Of a stretch of DNA of 64,000 nucleotides, positions 46,535-58,965 are shown in pieces; position 1 is the first letter of the stretch; each line of letters begins with the position of its first letter. The stretch lies in assembly GCF_002776525.5 (NCBI RefSeq), contig NC_045443.1, forward strand, positions 59,926,129-59,990,128, given 5' to 3'. The notes under the pieces are model-generated. The model saw only the letters and a program-made list of their open reading frames with translations. It searched no databases and was not told the DNA's origin. Origin of the DNA: Piliocolobus tephrosceles. Lineage: Eukaryota; Chordata; Mammalia; Primates; Cercopithecidae. The translations under genes were made by a program, and so were the position numbers.

Positions 46535-47030
46535 AGGTGATGCATGTTCAGGACACACTACCTCAAATAATGGTACCTGGGCATTTGAGGAAACTAGAAG
46601 CAGGCCATAGAAACTAGGAAGAATTCCCCTTACTCCTCCTCTAAAGCAAGCCATGAGACCTAGCTGACCTTCCCCTGAAAACAGATCATTAAGACCTGAT
46701 TCCAGAGGGGCACTGCACCGTACCCAGAGGAAAGAAATATCACACACGGATGCCAGGATGATGCTGGACAAACAGGCCTTGATAAATACCCCTACTCCTG
46801 AGTTTATTACCATTAGATCACACTCTTTTGTCCTTTGATCAAACTTCTGTATGACTGTCCCTAAAATTACAGTTTGCCCTGTCTCCTTGGGGCTTTATTT
46901 CTGAAGACATCTGTGTGACATAAGCTTATATTAAATCAACTTGTTTGCTTTTCTCTTGTTAATCTGTCTTTTGTTATAGGGGCATCAGCCATGAATGGGT
47001 AAGAAATCTCTTCTCCCCATACAAGGGTAA
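46535..47030 (+). mobile_element. Old solo or paired LTR (ERVL-like), copy 1
   Basis: It shares an ordered series with copy 2: GCATTTGAGGAAAC, CCAGAGGAAAGAAA, AGTTTATT...CCATTAGATCA, CTTATATTAAA, then TGTCTTTTGTTAT. The family is uncertain, perhaps in the LTR16/LTR33 group. Confidence 0.7.
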
Positions 47031-47950
47031 GTGTGGAGATTTCAGGTGCTTTGCCTCCTAACAGGAGGATGAGTGGGCCCTTTGATGGTGCTTTAAACCA
47101 GGGACACTTGGACTGTTTTTGGCTGGTATCCATTTGCCTGGGCGGCTGTATCAGAAGATCTGCTGAAGCAGATGTCTGCGGGTTAGTTGGGAACTCCTCA
47201 ACAGCTTTGATAACTGCAGGGGCCACCTAACCTCTCCCTCTGAGGATGTGAAGGTTTGAAAGGGTCTTAAACATTGTGTCACTCTGAGGCACCTTCACAC
47301 ACAGAGCCTTTCATGATTTCCACAAACTGCTTGCTTTCTCCCAGGATAACAACAGGCTATGATATTTCATCAAACATATATGCCATTAGATGCACCCTCA
47401 TTTTATTACTTCTAGGAAAGAAAAAAAAAGATGCCAATTAAAATATATATAATTCTTTCTTCACATTTCAAATTTTAATTTTATCCTTTTCATAACAACT
47501 GAGACCTAGACACATTTTTATTATCTATTGGATATATTTAATAAGGGATATAGAAGTGAAGTACGTTGGCTAAGGTTTCAAAAACTTTTACATTTAGAAT
47601 CCAGCTGCTCTCATCATTTTTCAACTCTGAATCATGAATTTTCATAATTTTCCACACAGAAGTGTTGTGTGTTTCATGAGAGCACAGTGACGCAGCATTT
47701 TTTAAATAATCCACACAGCACTGGAAGCCTCAAAGCCAAGGGTGCGGAAGTTCTTAAGCCTGCTTTGCAATGATCTAGAGCCAGCTTACTTCTGACTCCC
47801 ACTTCAGGAATGTGGCTAAACAAGTCTGATTCACACCTCCTCAAACTCCTCCGCACAATTAGTTGGATCCAGTGATGCTTAACAAGCCCTTCACTTTTCT
47901 CTGCAGGATTTTCTTCCAAGCTGCGGGACACCCATCCCACAAAAGTTTGG

Positions 47951-48430
47951 TGTGATGGTACTCAGGTTATTCTACCCCAAAATGTGGCACCTTGGCATTT
48001 GAGGAAACAGCAGAAACAGGAAAGTCTCTCAAGTTCCCCTTGTCCCTCTCCCCTGAAGCAGGTCACAGGATTCTCATTCCAGAGGTGCCCTCCCCATATC
48101 CAGAGGAAAGAAACATCTTTAACTCTGAAGACAAAGGGATACAGAAGAATCTGAACAAAGAGCCTAGCTAAATTCTCCCCAGTTTATTCCCATTAGATCA
48201 TACCCATTTTATCCAATTATATTTCTCCATGGCTGTCCAGTCTTCCTCAAACTTAAGCCATAAAAAGATACAAGTTTACCTATTTCTTTAGGTCTTCAAT
48301 TTCTCATAAAGTCTCCTGTGTCATGTAAAACTTATATTAAAGAGATTTGTAAAGTTTTCTCATGCTTATCTTGTCTTTTGTTATGGGGGACCTTGTGATG
48401 GGTGAGGAAATCTTTTCCACCCCTGCAGGT
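47951..48430 (+). mobile_element. Old solo or paired LTR (ERVL-like), copy 2
   Basis: It starts near TGTGATGGTACTCAGG and carries the same ordered blocks as copy 1 in the same orientation, at clear divergence. About 920 bases separate the two copies. Confidence 0.7.
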
Positions 48431-49070
48431 GTCTGCCTTTTTAACATTCATGTATGTCCAGGAGATGACATGTCATGTCTGTCCCCTGGCTGGCAGTAAA
48501 AATCAAATATAAAATTCAGATATGTTAAAAAACAAACAGGTGACTTAGTTCTGAGGAAATACTGTCAGACTTGCCCCCCAACTGATACTGATGCCACACT
48601 CTTAGATTTTTCCATCCTTCTAATTTTTCTTCCCTCTTGCTAACTGACACAGCACAGGTGGCATGATTCATTTTCTGTCACAATCATGCTTACCATATAA
48701 TTTATAAGTACACCATGTGTACCTGTGATGTATTTTTGCCACTCTCTCTTTTTAAAAAAATCACCGCCCACCTCCTTACCAGCACATTCAATACTTACTG
48801 CTGTTGCATATGTCAAACCCTATGGAGTTAATGGTGTTAAAGGAACTCATCTCAAGAACTTGGTACAAACAGAGCAAACATATGGTTGCTTAATGAAAAA
48901 TGAGATGCTAAAATACATGGCTGCACACAATTTGTAAAAACCTGTTGATTTTCAGAGGAAAACATTTATGCTTGTTAGTCTATCTTTTTGTGCAATCATA
49001 AAAGTCTATATATATAGTCTTATATGCACACGTTTACACATGTACAGTCATCAAAATATTAAAAAAGGTT

Positions 49071-49392
49071 GGCCGGGCGCGGTGGCTCAAGCCTGTAATC
49101 CCAGCACTTTGGGAGGCCGAGACGGGCGGATCACGAGGTCAGGAGATCGAGACCATCCTGGCTAACACGGTGAAACCCCGTCTCTACTAAAAATACAAAA
49201 ACTAGCTGGGTGAGGTGGCGGGCACCTGTAGTCTCAGCTACTCGGGAGGCTGAGGCAGGAGAATGGCGTAAACCCGGGAGGCGGAGCTTGCAGTGAGCTG
49301 AGATCCGGCCACTGCACTCCAGTCCGGGCGACAGAGCAAGACTCCGCCTCAAAAAAAAAATAAAAATAAAAAAATAAAAAATAAAAAAAAAT
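49071..49392 (+). repeat. AluY, Old World monkey AluYRa type
   Basis: This is a full-length young Alu with GGCTCAAGCC, GCCGAGACGGG and GAGATCCGGCCACTGC, and an AAAAT-patterned tail. The target-site duplication AAAAAAGGTT lies at 49061-49070 and 49393-49402. Confidence 0.95.
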
Positions 49393-49938
49393 AAAAAAGG
49401 TTATCTGAGGGTTTTAATGTACCCATAATCGTGGATGTTTTGACCATTGGACACAGATTACTTTCATTTGAAAAGAAAACCCTCTAAAAATTAGTTTTTT
49501 GAGAACCCAGTGTTTAAAGCAAGTTTTAAAAGATTGTTGAGAAAAGCGTTACTGCTTCTTGTTCTAATAATTTTAGGGAAAGTCAAAATCCTGGAGAAGA
49601 GGCAACCAGGGCAGTGACCTGGCTCCAACGTGGGGATGTGGAAGATGCAGATTCCCATCAGGTCAGCACAGATATGTTTTGTCGGCAAAAGCAGAATGGC
49701 CAAACAACTTGGGGATTTGGAAACTTCTTAGGGCCTGCCCAGAATTCAGGTGACCATGACTGGCCAGAATTACTTCATTTGTACTGGTCTGTGCCTCTGG
49801 AAGCATTGCGCAAGTCAGCATTCTGGAGTCCTGAGTCTTTAAAATGATTTCACTTTGAATTTACCATAAGCAATAAACCCAAAGTCTATAAAGTGTTGGG
49901 TCAGGAATTTGATAGTTTGCTAATAATTTCCTGACTTT

Positions 49939-50229
49939 TTTCTTTGAGACAGAATTTCACTCTTGTCACTCAGGCTGGAGTGCAATGGCGCGATCTTGGC
50001 TCACTGAAACCTCCACCTTCTGGGTTCAAGCAATTCTCCTGCCTCAGCCTCCCGAGTAGTTGGGATTATAGGTGTACACCACCATGCCCAGCAAATTTTT
50101 GTATTTTTAGTAGAGACAGGGTTTCACTATGTTGACCAGGCTGGTCTAGAACTCCTAACCTCAGGTGATTCACCTGCCTTGGCCTCCCAAAGTGCTGGGA
50201 TTACAGGTGTGAGCCACCATGCCCAGTCG
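49939..50229 (-). repeat. AluSx
   Basis: This is a full antisense Alu. The target-site duplication ATTTCCTGACTTT (49926-49938) is matched at 50230-50242 with one difference. Confidence 0.94.
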
Positions 50230-50623
50230 ATTTCCTAACTTTAAACTTACAAGATGCATGGACAATTTTGGTATGGTTTACTCCGCATTGTCCATAACTG
50301 AGCAGTTCATAAATATATATACATGATTAATGCCCCTTCCCAAGCCACATTTCATAGGGATGTTGGTCTATTAAAATTGTGGACCAAATGCAAGAGGGGC
50401 AAACTCACATTAACATCCCACTTCTGTCTGCAAAATAAAAATTCTGGATAGTCTCCTAAACATTCCTTATTTATCTGATATGCTGGATACATTCTGACCT
50501 TTTCTCTTTGGTGATGTTATTTGGATTTATTTATGTTAGAAACATCTGCATAGTGACGCAAGTTAGTCATATAAGCCATTGGGTATATGAGAATACCGGC
50601 TACACCTAAATGTGTTCATCATT

Positions 50624-50930
50624 TTTATTTTTTTATTTTTGTTTTTTGAGACAGAGTCTTGCTCTGTTGCCCAGGCTAGAGTGCAGTGGTGTGATCTCAG
50701 CTCACTGCAACCTCCGCCTCCCGGGTTCAAGCAATTCTCCTGCCTCAGCCTCCTGAGTAGCTGGGATTACAGGTGCACACCACCATGTCCGGCTGATTTT
50801 TGTATTTTTAGTAGAGACAGGATTTTGCCATGTTGACCAGGCTGGTCTCGATCTCCTGGTCTTAGGTGATCCGCCTGCCTCAGCCTCCCCAAGTGCTGGG
50901 ATTAGAGGCATGAGCCACCATGCCTGGCCA
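50624..50930 (-). repeat. AluS
   Basis: This is a full antisense Alu. The target-site duplication TGTGTTCATCATT lies at 50611-50623 and 50931-50943. Confidence 0.95.
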
Positions 50931-50954
50931 TGTGTTCATCATTATTAAAATCTT

Positions 50955-51030
50955 AGCTACACTCCAGTACCTAGCATAGCACCCAACATAGTAAAGGTGC
51001 TAAATAAGTATTGCTAGAAGAATGAATGCA
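50955..51030 (+). repeat. L2 LINE 3' terminus
   Basis: It reads CCAGTACCTAGCATAGCACC, then AAAGGTGCTAAATAAGTAT and GAATGAATG. Confidence 0.7.
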
Positions 51031-51365
51031 AAACATTCTGACCTGCTCTACACAATCACAACTTAGTGATTATTTAAACTATAAAATAACACAGCCTTCA
51101 GTCTTTTGAAAAACTTAAAACTGAGGCCCATATTGTATAAAAACCATCTTGGACTCATGTAGTTTAGATTTAGTTAACTTCTTATAAATTGATAGATGTC
51201 TTCCCATAAAAACACATGTGCATGGCTGCATGTGGTGTTTAAAACTCCGTGATGTTATTTTACAAATCCTAAGAGTATCTAAATAATAATGGTATGTCTC
51301 TTCTTTACTTAATAAGTCTGCAGATGAGAAACCTATAAATTAGCAGTTGATATTAAAATGCAATT

Positions 51366-51675
51366 ATTATTATTATTATTATTATTATTATTTGAGATGG
51401 ATTCTTACTCTGCTGCCCAGGCTGGAGTGCAGTGATGCAATCCTGGCTCACTGCAACGTCAGCCTCCTGGATTCAAGTGATTCTCTCACCTCAGCCTCCT
51501 GAGTAGCTGGGACTACAGGCATGTGCCACCATGCCTGGCTAATTTTGGTATTTTTAGTAAAGATGGGGTTTCACCATGTTGGCCCGGCTGGTCTTAACTT
51601 CCTGACCTCAGGTGATCCACCCGCCTTGGTCTCCCAAAGTGCTGGGATTACAGGCATGAGCCACCATGCCCAACC
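51366..51675 (-). repeat. AluS with (ATT)n tail
   Basis: This antisense Alu has its tail turned into about nine ATT units (51364-51392). The target-site duplication TTAAAATGCAATT lies at 51353-51365 and 51676-51688. Confidence 0.95.
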
Positions 51676-52739
51676 TTAAAATGCAATTTAAAGTGTACCA
51701 GCCCACCCTGCGATAAAAAAGAAAAAAAGGATCTCTTCTTGTACCTCCATTTTAATCCTAAATTTTGAGGTTTTCCTTCAAGGAAACACAACAGAATGCT
51801 ACTAAATGAGGGGAGAGGGTGGAGGTATACCCCAAATTCATGTGTGTGCCACAAATATCACCTGGGGGAGAAAGCTTGATAACCTCTGCCCTAGCAAGAC
51901 CAAAGGCAGGTAACCAAGACTCTTAGGGACTCCAAAGAGCACAGGTTTGTTAAAAAGAGAATAGGACATATCCTCGTCGCTTAGTGATCTGAGCAGCTAA
52001 AAAAAGGAAACTTACAAACGTGGTTATATCTGGCCAGGAACAAGGACACCTCTCAGGAAAGGATGCTGGAATAACCGACTGTGTCAGGGCAGGACACCAG
52101 AGTTGGAATAGGGGAATTGGATGTCTTTTTATGGCCACTCTCCTCTCTAGCCCTGAGCAGAAACTGGTTTCTAAGGAAGAGAAGGGAGATGAGTTTGCAC
52201 TGTGGAAAAATACAACAACTCCATCCCAAAGAAAGTCTCTGAGTACCTGACGGATAGAGGCATAACAGGAGGGAACAAGCCTGAAGGAAAGTCACCTTCC
52301 AGAACCTTCCAGTAAGCTTCTCACTAGGGAAGATGGAGGCCAGAAGTCTAGAGTAGGTGAGCAACCTGAACCCAAGGCTGTCTCACTCTAGAGCACATGG
52401 CCCTCAGCTCCACCTTCCTGGGCTCAAGGAGAGTTTTGAGCACCTCAGTAGGGCAAGGAGAAAAGAGTAGCTGGAAGCAGAGAACTCAGACCCCAGGGAG
52501 GGAAACTAGACCTGGTTATGGGAGGAGTCTAAGGTGACCAGGGCTCCAGCAGAGGGCTGAGCACCAGCCTTCCAGTGGACACAAAGATGGGGCTTTGAGA
52601 TTACTCCAAATTGCATGCTAGGGAATACAAAATGCTTCCTCATTTTCTTCCTCCTTTTGATCATTTTTTTTTTTCCTGTTGCTTTGTGGTCAGCTGGCCA
52701 GTGAGTAGTGTCAGTCAAGGAGACTGTCCCAGGGCTTTG

Positions 52740-53070
52740 GGTATCCAGACAAAGGAATTCATGCAACTAACATTTCAGTCCTTACATATGCTAAGTATCA
52801 GGGGCTAAGGGTTTGGGGCTCAAAGAACACAAAAAGAGGCCCCTCTGCTCAGAGCTTACACACACCAGTGAGGGAGGCTGAGGACAGCTTACAGGCAGAA
52901 ATGCAACCATTCGCAGGGACTAAGGAACAGAGTGGGTCACATACTGAAGAGGATCAGAGAGAATCTGCAAAAGAGCTTAAGAGTTGGTCATCAGGCAAGA
53001 GCTCTGGGGGCAAGTGTGGCCACAGCAAAGGCAGGGAAGTGGGAGACAGCACGGCACTTGAAGGTACTCC
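52740..53070 (-). repeat. L2 LINE (degraded)
   Basis: Antisense L2 words are visible: CATATGCTAAGTATCAGGG, CTCTGCTCAGAGCTTACAC, then weaker similarity. Confidence 0.5.
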
Positions 53071-53197
53071 TAGGAGAGGAGAGTAGGGCAGAGAGGAGGC
53101 AGGAGTGCAGACATCGGCACCAAAGATGGCCCCTCCTGCAAAGGGTAATGTGCAGTTAAAGAAAGGATACATAGAGTTAAACAAAGCGAAACGACTG

Positions 53198-53800
53198 AAA
53201 CTTTGCAGTGAATTATATGTGGTAAAGTGCTCTTCTCATATGCATACAAGCTGATGAAGTTTCACAAATTGAACACACCTGTGTAGCTGGCCTCCAGATC
53301 AAGAAACAGAACATTACCAGCACCCTGGGACCAGCGCCCCATCATCAGGACCCCATCCAATCACTGCCACTGCCCCAAAGGGGCACTATTCCGACTTCAA
53401 GACTGGCCCTGTCTGTTTCTGTGCTTCATCTGAAATCCTACAGAATGCCCTCTTTGCTGGGTATTAAGTCTGCGAAATTCATCCACGTTGTGTGTACTTG
53501 CAACTTGCTCATTCTCCGTGCTGTTCGTTAATTCCATCCTGTGACTATTTCATTATTTATTTACCCATTCTAGTCTCCAAGGGCATTCAGATAGTTTCCC
53601 ATTTAAGCTATTACAAACAGTGCTGCTATGCACGTTCTGGTCTTTCGGCGAACATTCGTACACATTTCTGTTAGGTACACACTTAGGAGTAACAATGCTG
53701 GACCACAGCACTTTCAACTTTAGGGAGACTGCCAAACGCTTTTTCAAAGGAGTTGTTCCAATTTCCACCCCATCAGCAGAATGTGGAAAATAAGAATATT
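53198..53800 (-). mobile_element. L1 3' UTR fragment (old L1M/HAL1 type)
   Basis: It follows an old L1 3' UTR over about 600 bases: CCAGATCAAGAAACAGAAC, ATTACCAGCACCC, AAATTCATCCACGTTG, ACACTTAGGAGTAACAATG, CTGCCAAACGCTTTTTC. Confidence 0.82.
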
Positions 53801-56353
53801 CATGTGTTAAATAAGATAAATGAGATGGCAGATTCCATGATAGAAAATCGTTCGTAAAGTTCTCTAAAAACTAGAATCCTCTACCTAACACTTACACATT
53901 AATTAATTTTTTAAATGTTCAGACTTCACAGCATTTGAGAGAAAGTAATCGAAATGAGAATTTTCCGTATATAATACAAATCTTTTTTTTTTAATTGAGT
54001 AATCTCTCCTTTTTCTTGCCCTTGGGGGGTGGGGGGGAATCTCATCAGATTATATGAGAAGAGGATTGGAAGCCTTGCATTCAAGATGATTTATCAAGAT
54101 AGAAAGTCTAAGGTCAAGAATGAAATGAAATGAATAATGTCAGCCAAGCCACTGGTGATCACTAACGGTCACGCTAACAGTCAAATGAAACAGCTTTTCC
54201 AGAGCCAAGGCTGGCTGCCTGATTTATAGTGCAGGAACAGAATAGTTTGGTTTGGGTTAAAAAAAAATGAAGAAAAAATGTGAAATGGCTGAGATCCAAA
54301 TACATATAGGTTGGATTCTTTCATAAAGAACTCTGGGTCTTAATTTGTTGTCAAAAATCTCAAAGTAACAAGAATCGAGCTTGTATGTATAAACTATTAC
54401 ACAACTGAATATGAATAAAATTCTGCCTGGTTTATGAAGATTTTAAGAGAAGTTCACATTTAAATTTCTACATGATCCAGGGAACCTACTGTAAATAGAA
54501 AAAAATGCCACAATAGCTTTTAGTTTGCCATTTTATAATGAGAAAATTTGAACCTCATATGCCATTTTACTAAAGGGGGTTAAATGAGGAAGGAGGTGGG
54601 ACTGGAGTGGATTTTTTAAATGACTCAGACATTCTCCTAAGGAGCAAAGCAGAGAGATGGTGAAACTGTCTCTTTTTGAATAAAGCCAGGCTTGCCGGGT
54701 TTAGCCACCTGCTCTCAAGGTTAGGTGGGATGACAAGGTGGTGCCCCTGCCATTTTGACCCACCAGCACACTTGAACCTCCCCAGTTATAGCCTCCTGTC
54801 TTCAGAGCAGGTTCAGGCTTAAGGAATACTTCTCTGGAGATAATTCTTGAGCAGGAAAAATCCCAGAGAGCCAAGCAGCACCAGGGAAACAGCAGACAAA
54901 CAGAACCCGGCTCGGCGTTGAGAGCTGGGGGTAGTTCCAAGGACATCGCAAGAAATCACCTCAGATAATGTTGCACTTGTGTTCATCAAATGTGTACTTG
55001 AAACCCATGTTCATCTCTTCTATACATTGCCCTTGATGAAAAACAGCTGCAAACTTGGATTATTCTGCAAGGACAGAAGGACGTTATTTGAAGATATGAT
55101 GACACCGGCACATCTTAATGTAATCAAATCAGCGTTTATAAATATGTCTCGGCAGAATGGAGGGAAAACGATCATTCTCACACCTCAGGGCTATGGAGGT
55201 CTCCCGAGGGAAATCCATTTCTGGCTGTGACCTGAAGCAAAGGTAGGGTGATTTCCTTGAGGTCACAGCATCAGAGCAGTACAATCTGTTGTGAAATGTC
55301 CATCAACCAGACCCTCTTCCCTCCTATCAGAGCCTTGACTCTACCAAAACATTCTGTCCAGCTCGGTGAAGCCCCTTAAATATTTTATTTTAACCACCCT
55401 GGAAACATTAAAAACAAAACTCAGCAACAGAAGAGCAAGGGTTAGTCACGACTGAGGATCATCAGCTCTCCCTGGCACTGGGGCAGGAGTGCCCGTCCCT
55501 TGAACTCCTCACCACACACCTGCCACATTCCGTGTGAACACGTCAAACCCTCCAGCCTGCTCAATTAATCACCCTGCCTGGGAATCTATGAAACAAAGTT
55601 CACATTACCCAGAGAGCCGCATGAAGGGCCCTCTGAGGTCAGAATGCAAGACCAAACAAAATTAACGTGCCTGCCACATCCATCATCTTGTAATCTGCTT
55701 CCAGTTCTATAATCCCTGAATGTCCAGACTGTGCATACCAAGAGCACTGAACATTCCTCTTCGATGTGGATCAAGATGCTTCATGTAGAAAGGACTCTGA
55801 TCACCTTCTCCACTAGCAAGAAAAGCATTAACCATTTCTACAAGTCAAACAGACCCGGACTGCAGACATCTGCTCAATGCAAGTGGCTAGGGACTCGGAA
55901 GTTTTAATGACTCTATCACAGATGTTTCTTCATATACCCTAAAAATAAAATTTGATTTGGCCTAAGAAGAAGGAATACACTGTTTATTTTTCAGTGACTA
56001 CTAACTGATGAGGCCCCGTAAAGAAGATGATACAACTATCATTGTACTGAACTATTTTGTAATCAGTCAAGGGAATGAATGTTTAAAATAATGAATCAGT
56101 AGGATTACATGCATTTAAAGTTATAACACAGTATATTGTATTTTATATTACCATGCAATTACTTTTCATTTTAATTTCTGAGCATGCTATGAGTACCTAA
56201 AAGGAAGTATTGCTACTCATTCCATTCAGGAAGAAAGGAGATTCAGATTCATAGTGTGAGGGGAAGCTAGAGGTCACATGACTCATGACTGGGCTGGGCT
56301 AGGAGAAATCCACATCACATTCCTATTTTCCTCTCAAAGTTGATACTATTTTC

Positions 56354-56659
56354 TCCACCCCTCTCCCCACCAAGGTATAGTCTTGCTCTGTTGCCCAGGC
56401 TGGAGTTGCAGCGGCACGATCTCGGCTTACTGCAACCTCCGCCTCCTGGGTTCAAGCAATTCTCCTGCCTCAGCCTCTTGAGTAGCAGGGATTACAGGTG
56501 CATGCCACCACACCCAGCTAAATTGTTTTGGTATTTTTAGTAGAGATGGGGTTTCACCATGTTGGCCAGGCTGGTCTCGAACTCCTGATGACCTTGTGAT
56601 CTGCCCACCTTGGCCTCTCAAAGTGCTAGGATTACAGGCGTGAGCCACTGTGCCTGGCC
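56354..56659 (-). repeat. AluSx with C-rich tail
   Basis: This is a full antisense Alu. The expected poly(T) is replaced by TCCACCCCTCTCCCCACC. The target-site duplication ATACTATTTTC lies at 56343-56353 and 56661-56671. Confidence 0.93.
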
Positions 56660-57049
56660 AATACTATTTTCAAGATTTTACACTGTTAATCTCTAATTCC
56701 CTCAAATATTTTACCATAAAGATTTCACCATTAGATTATTTTATGCTATGAGTATTCTAACTCAGAGTATTTTATGTTCTGATCATTTAAACTCCTGATG
56801 TCTGAGGAGAAATGTTTTTAGTTATAAACTGGAGCAACCCATTTGATTTAGGAGTAAGGATTAAAAAGGATATGGACAGCGTTCTCACCTTTTACAGATT
56901 CAGACATTAGATTCGGTTCTGTGAATTAATAGTGTCCACACTGAGTGTTCAAGAGCGACACCAAATTATGCATTAATCTTAGCAACGTTAGAAATGGCTC
57001 TTAAATAAAAACGAGAAAAAAATTATCCTGGTTTGCAGGCCAGGGGGAT

Positions 57050-57775
57050 TTTTGCTACAGACTGAATGTATCTCCCCAAAACTCACATGTTGAAGCCAGA
57101 TCCCCAGTGTGATGGCATTTAGAGGTGGGGCCTTTGGAAAGTGATTAGGTCATAAGGGTAGAGCCCTCATAAATGGGATTAGTGCCCTTATAAAACAGGC
57201 TCCAAGGCTGGGCATGGTGGCTCATGCCTGTAATCCCAGCACTTCGGGAGGCTGAGGCGGGCAGATCAGGAGGTCAGGAGATGGAGACCATCCTGGCTAA
57301 CATGGTGAAACCCTGTCTCTACTAAAAATACAAAAATTAGCCGGGTGTGGTGGTGGGCACCTGTAGTCCCAGCTTCTTGGGAGGCTGAGGCAGGAGAATG
57401 GCGTAAACCCAGGAGGCAGAGGTTGCAGTGAGCTGAGATCGTGCCACTGCACTCCAGCCTGGGCGACAGAGCAAGACTCCATCTCAAAAACAAAACAAAA
57501 CAAAACAAAACAAAACAAAAAAAAGGGGCTCCAGGGAGCATTCTTGTCCCTTCTGCCACGTGAAGTTTTTTTTTTTGTTTTTTTGTTTTAAAAAAAAAGA
57601 TGGTCATCTACAAACCAGGAAGTAGAGCCCTCACCAGACCTTGACTCTACCAGCACCTTGATGTTAGACTTCTCAGCCTCCAAATCTGTGAGAAATTAAT
57701 TCTGTTGTTTGTCAACTACCCAGTTTATGGTATTTTGCTACAGCAGCCCAAACAGATGAAGACAGGTTTGTAGTG
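57050..57775 (+). mobile_element. MLT1-type LTR split by an Alu
   Basis: The 5' part reads GACTGAATGTATCTCCCC and GAGGTGGGGCCTTTGG. The 3' part reads TCTGCCACGTGAAG, GTAGAGCCCTCACCAGACC and GCCCAAACAGATGAAGACA. A T-rich stretch (57568-57597) is a later expansion. Confidence 0.85.
57205..57526 (+). repeat. AluY/Sc-like, inserted in MLT1
   Basis: This is a full plus-strand Alu with a (CAAAA)n tail. The target-site duplication GGCTCCA lies at 57198-57204 and 57527-57533. It lacks the monkey-type GATCCGG and is therefore older than the elements at 18616 and 49071. Confidence 0.94.
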
Positions 57776-58198
57776 GTAAGACTTTAATTCCTCAGACAAT
57801 AGCTCAATGAGTAGTACTGTGTGTCACAAAACAGTACGGCCTGGATTAGTCCTTACACAGCCTTCTGAAGTTTTCTATCCCATTACTGATGAAGAAATAG
57901 GGAGTCATTGAAGTTCCCTGTGGAAATTACATACACTTACGTGACAAAGCTGAGATCTGAAGCCACATGCATCTTATTTCAGCCATCCTGAAATATACTG
58001 CTGACATTTGGGAATCTGAAAATGTCAGCATTCCTATACTTCCCCCAACCAAGTTAACCTCCCAGGTCCATTCTTGTAACATGAAAAGATGAAATCATTT
58101 TAAAACAGAAAGTGCAAAAAGTTAACTTATTATTCATTGCCTCTCATAGGAAAACAGCAACCTGAATAGGGAATGGGTTTCAGTAAAGAGCAGGAGGT

Positions 58199-58500
58199 GG
58201 GCTGTGCATGGTGGCTGACGCTTATAACCCCCAGCAATTTGGGAGGCTGAGGTGAGAGGACTGCTCGAGCCCAGGAGTTTAAGACCAGCCCTGGCAACAT
58301 GGTGAGACCCCCATCTCTACAAAAGAAAAGAATAATTAGCCAGGCATGGTGGCACAACTGTAGTCCTAGCTAAACAGAGGCTGAGGTATGAGGATTGCTT
58401 GGGCCTAGAACGTTGAGGCCACAGTAAGCCACGGTTGTGCTACTACAATCTAGATTGGACGACAGAGTGAGACCCTGTCTCAAAATAAAAAACAAAAACA
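58199..58500 (+). repeat. AluJo
   Basis: This is a strongly diverged plus-strand Alu that keeps CCCAGGAGTTTAAGACCAGC and GTGAGACCCTGTCTC. Confidence 0.9.
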
Positions 58501-58648
58501 CAATGGGAGGTGATGAAGATAGGGTATAACAGAGGCAAGGGAGTCAAAGACTTCATACCCTGCTGTGAAATGTTTGGGCGGAGGGCAGAAGAGAAAGGAC
58601 TGTTTGGTAATAATCTAGAAGGCAATATGAATATTGTTTTTAATCTTT

Positions 58649-58952
58649 TTTTTTTTTTAAAGAGACAAGGTCTCACTCTGTCATCCTGGCTGCCCCAGGA
58701 GTGCAGTGGTGCAGTCTCGGTTCACTGCAACCTCTGCCTCCTGGGCTCAAGAGATCCTCCCACTTCAGCCTCCTGAGTAGCTGGGACTACAGACACACAC
58801 CACCATGCCTGGCTAATTTTTTTTTTTGGATTTGTTTTGTAGAGACAGCATTTTGCCATGTTGCTCAGACTGGTCTTGAACTCCTGGTCTCAAGCGATAC
58901 TCCCACTTTAGCCTTCCAAAGTGCTACAGGCGTGAGCCACTGTGCTCAGCCT
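58649..58952 (-). repeat. AluJ
   Basis: This antisense Alu has a target-site duplication GTTTTTAATCTTT at 58636-58648 and 58953-58965. Confidence 0.93.
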
Positions 58953-58965
58953 GTTTTTAATCTTT

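Noticed and set aside
46535..48430. A provirus with coding capacity between the paired LTRs
   Set aside because: The interval is under 1 kb and shows no gag, pol or env similarity by eye.
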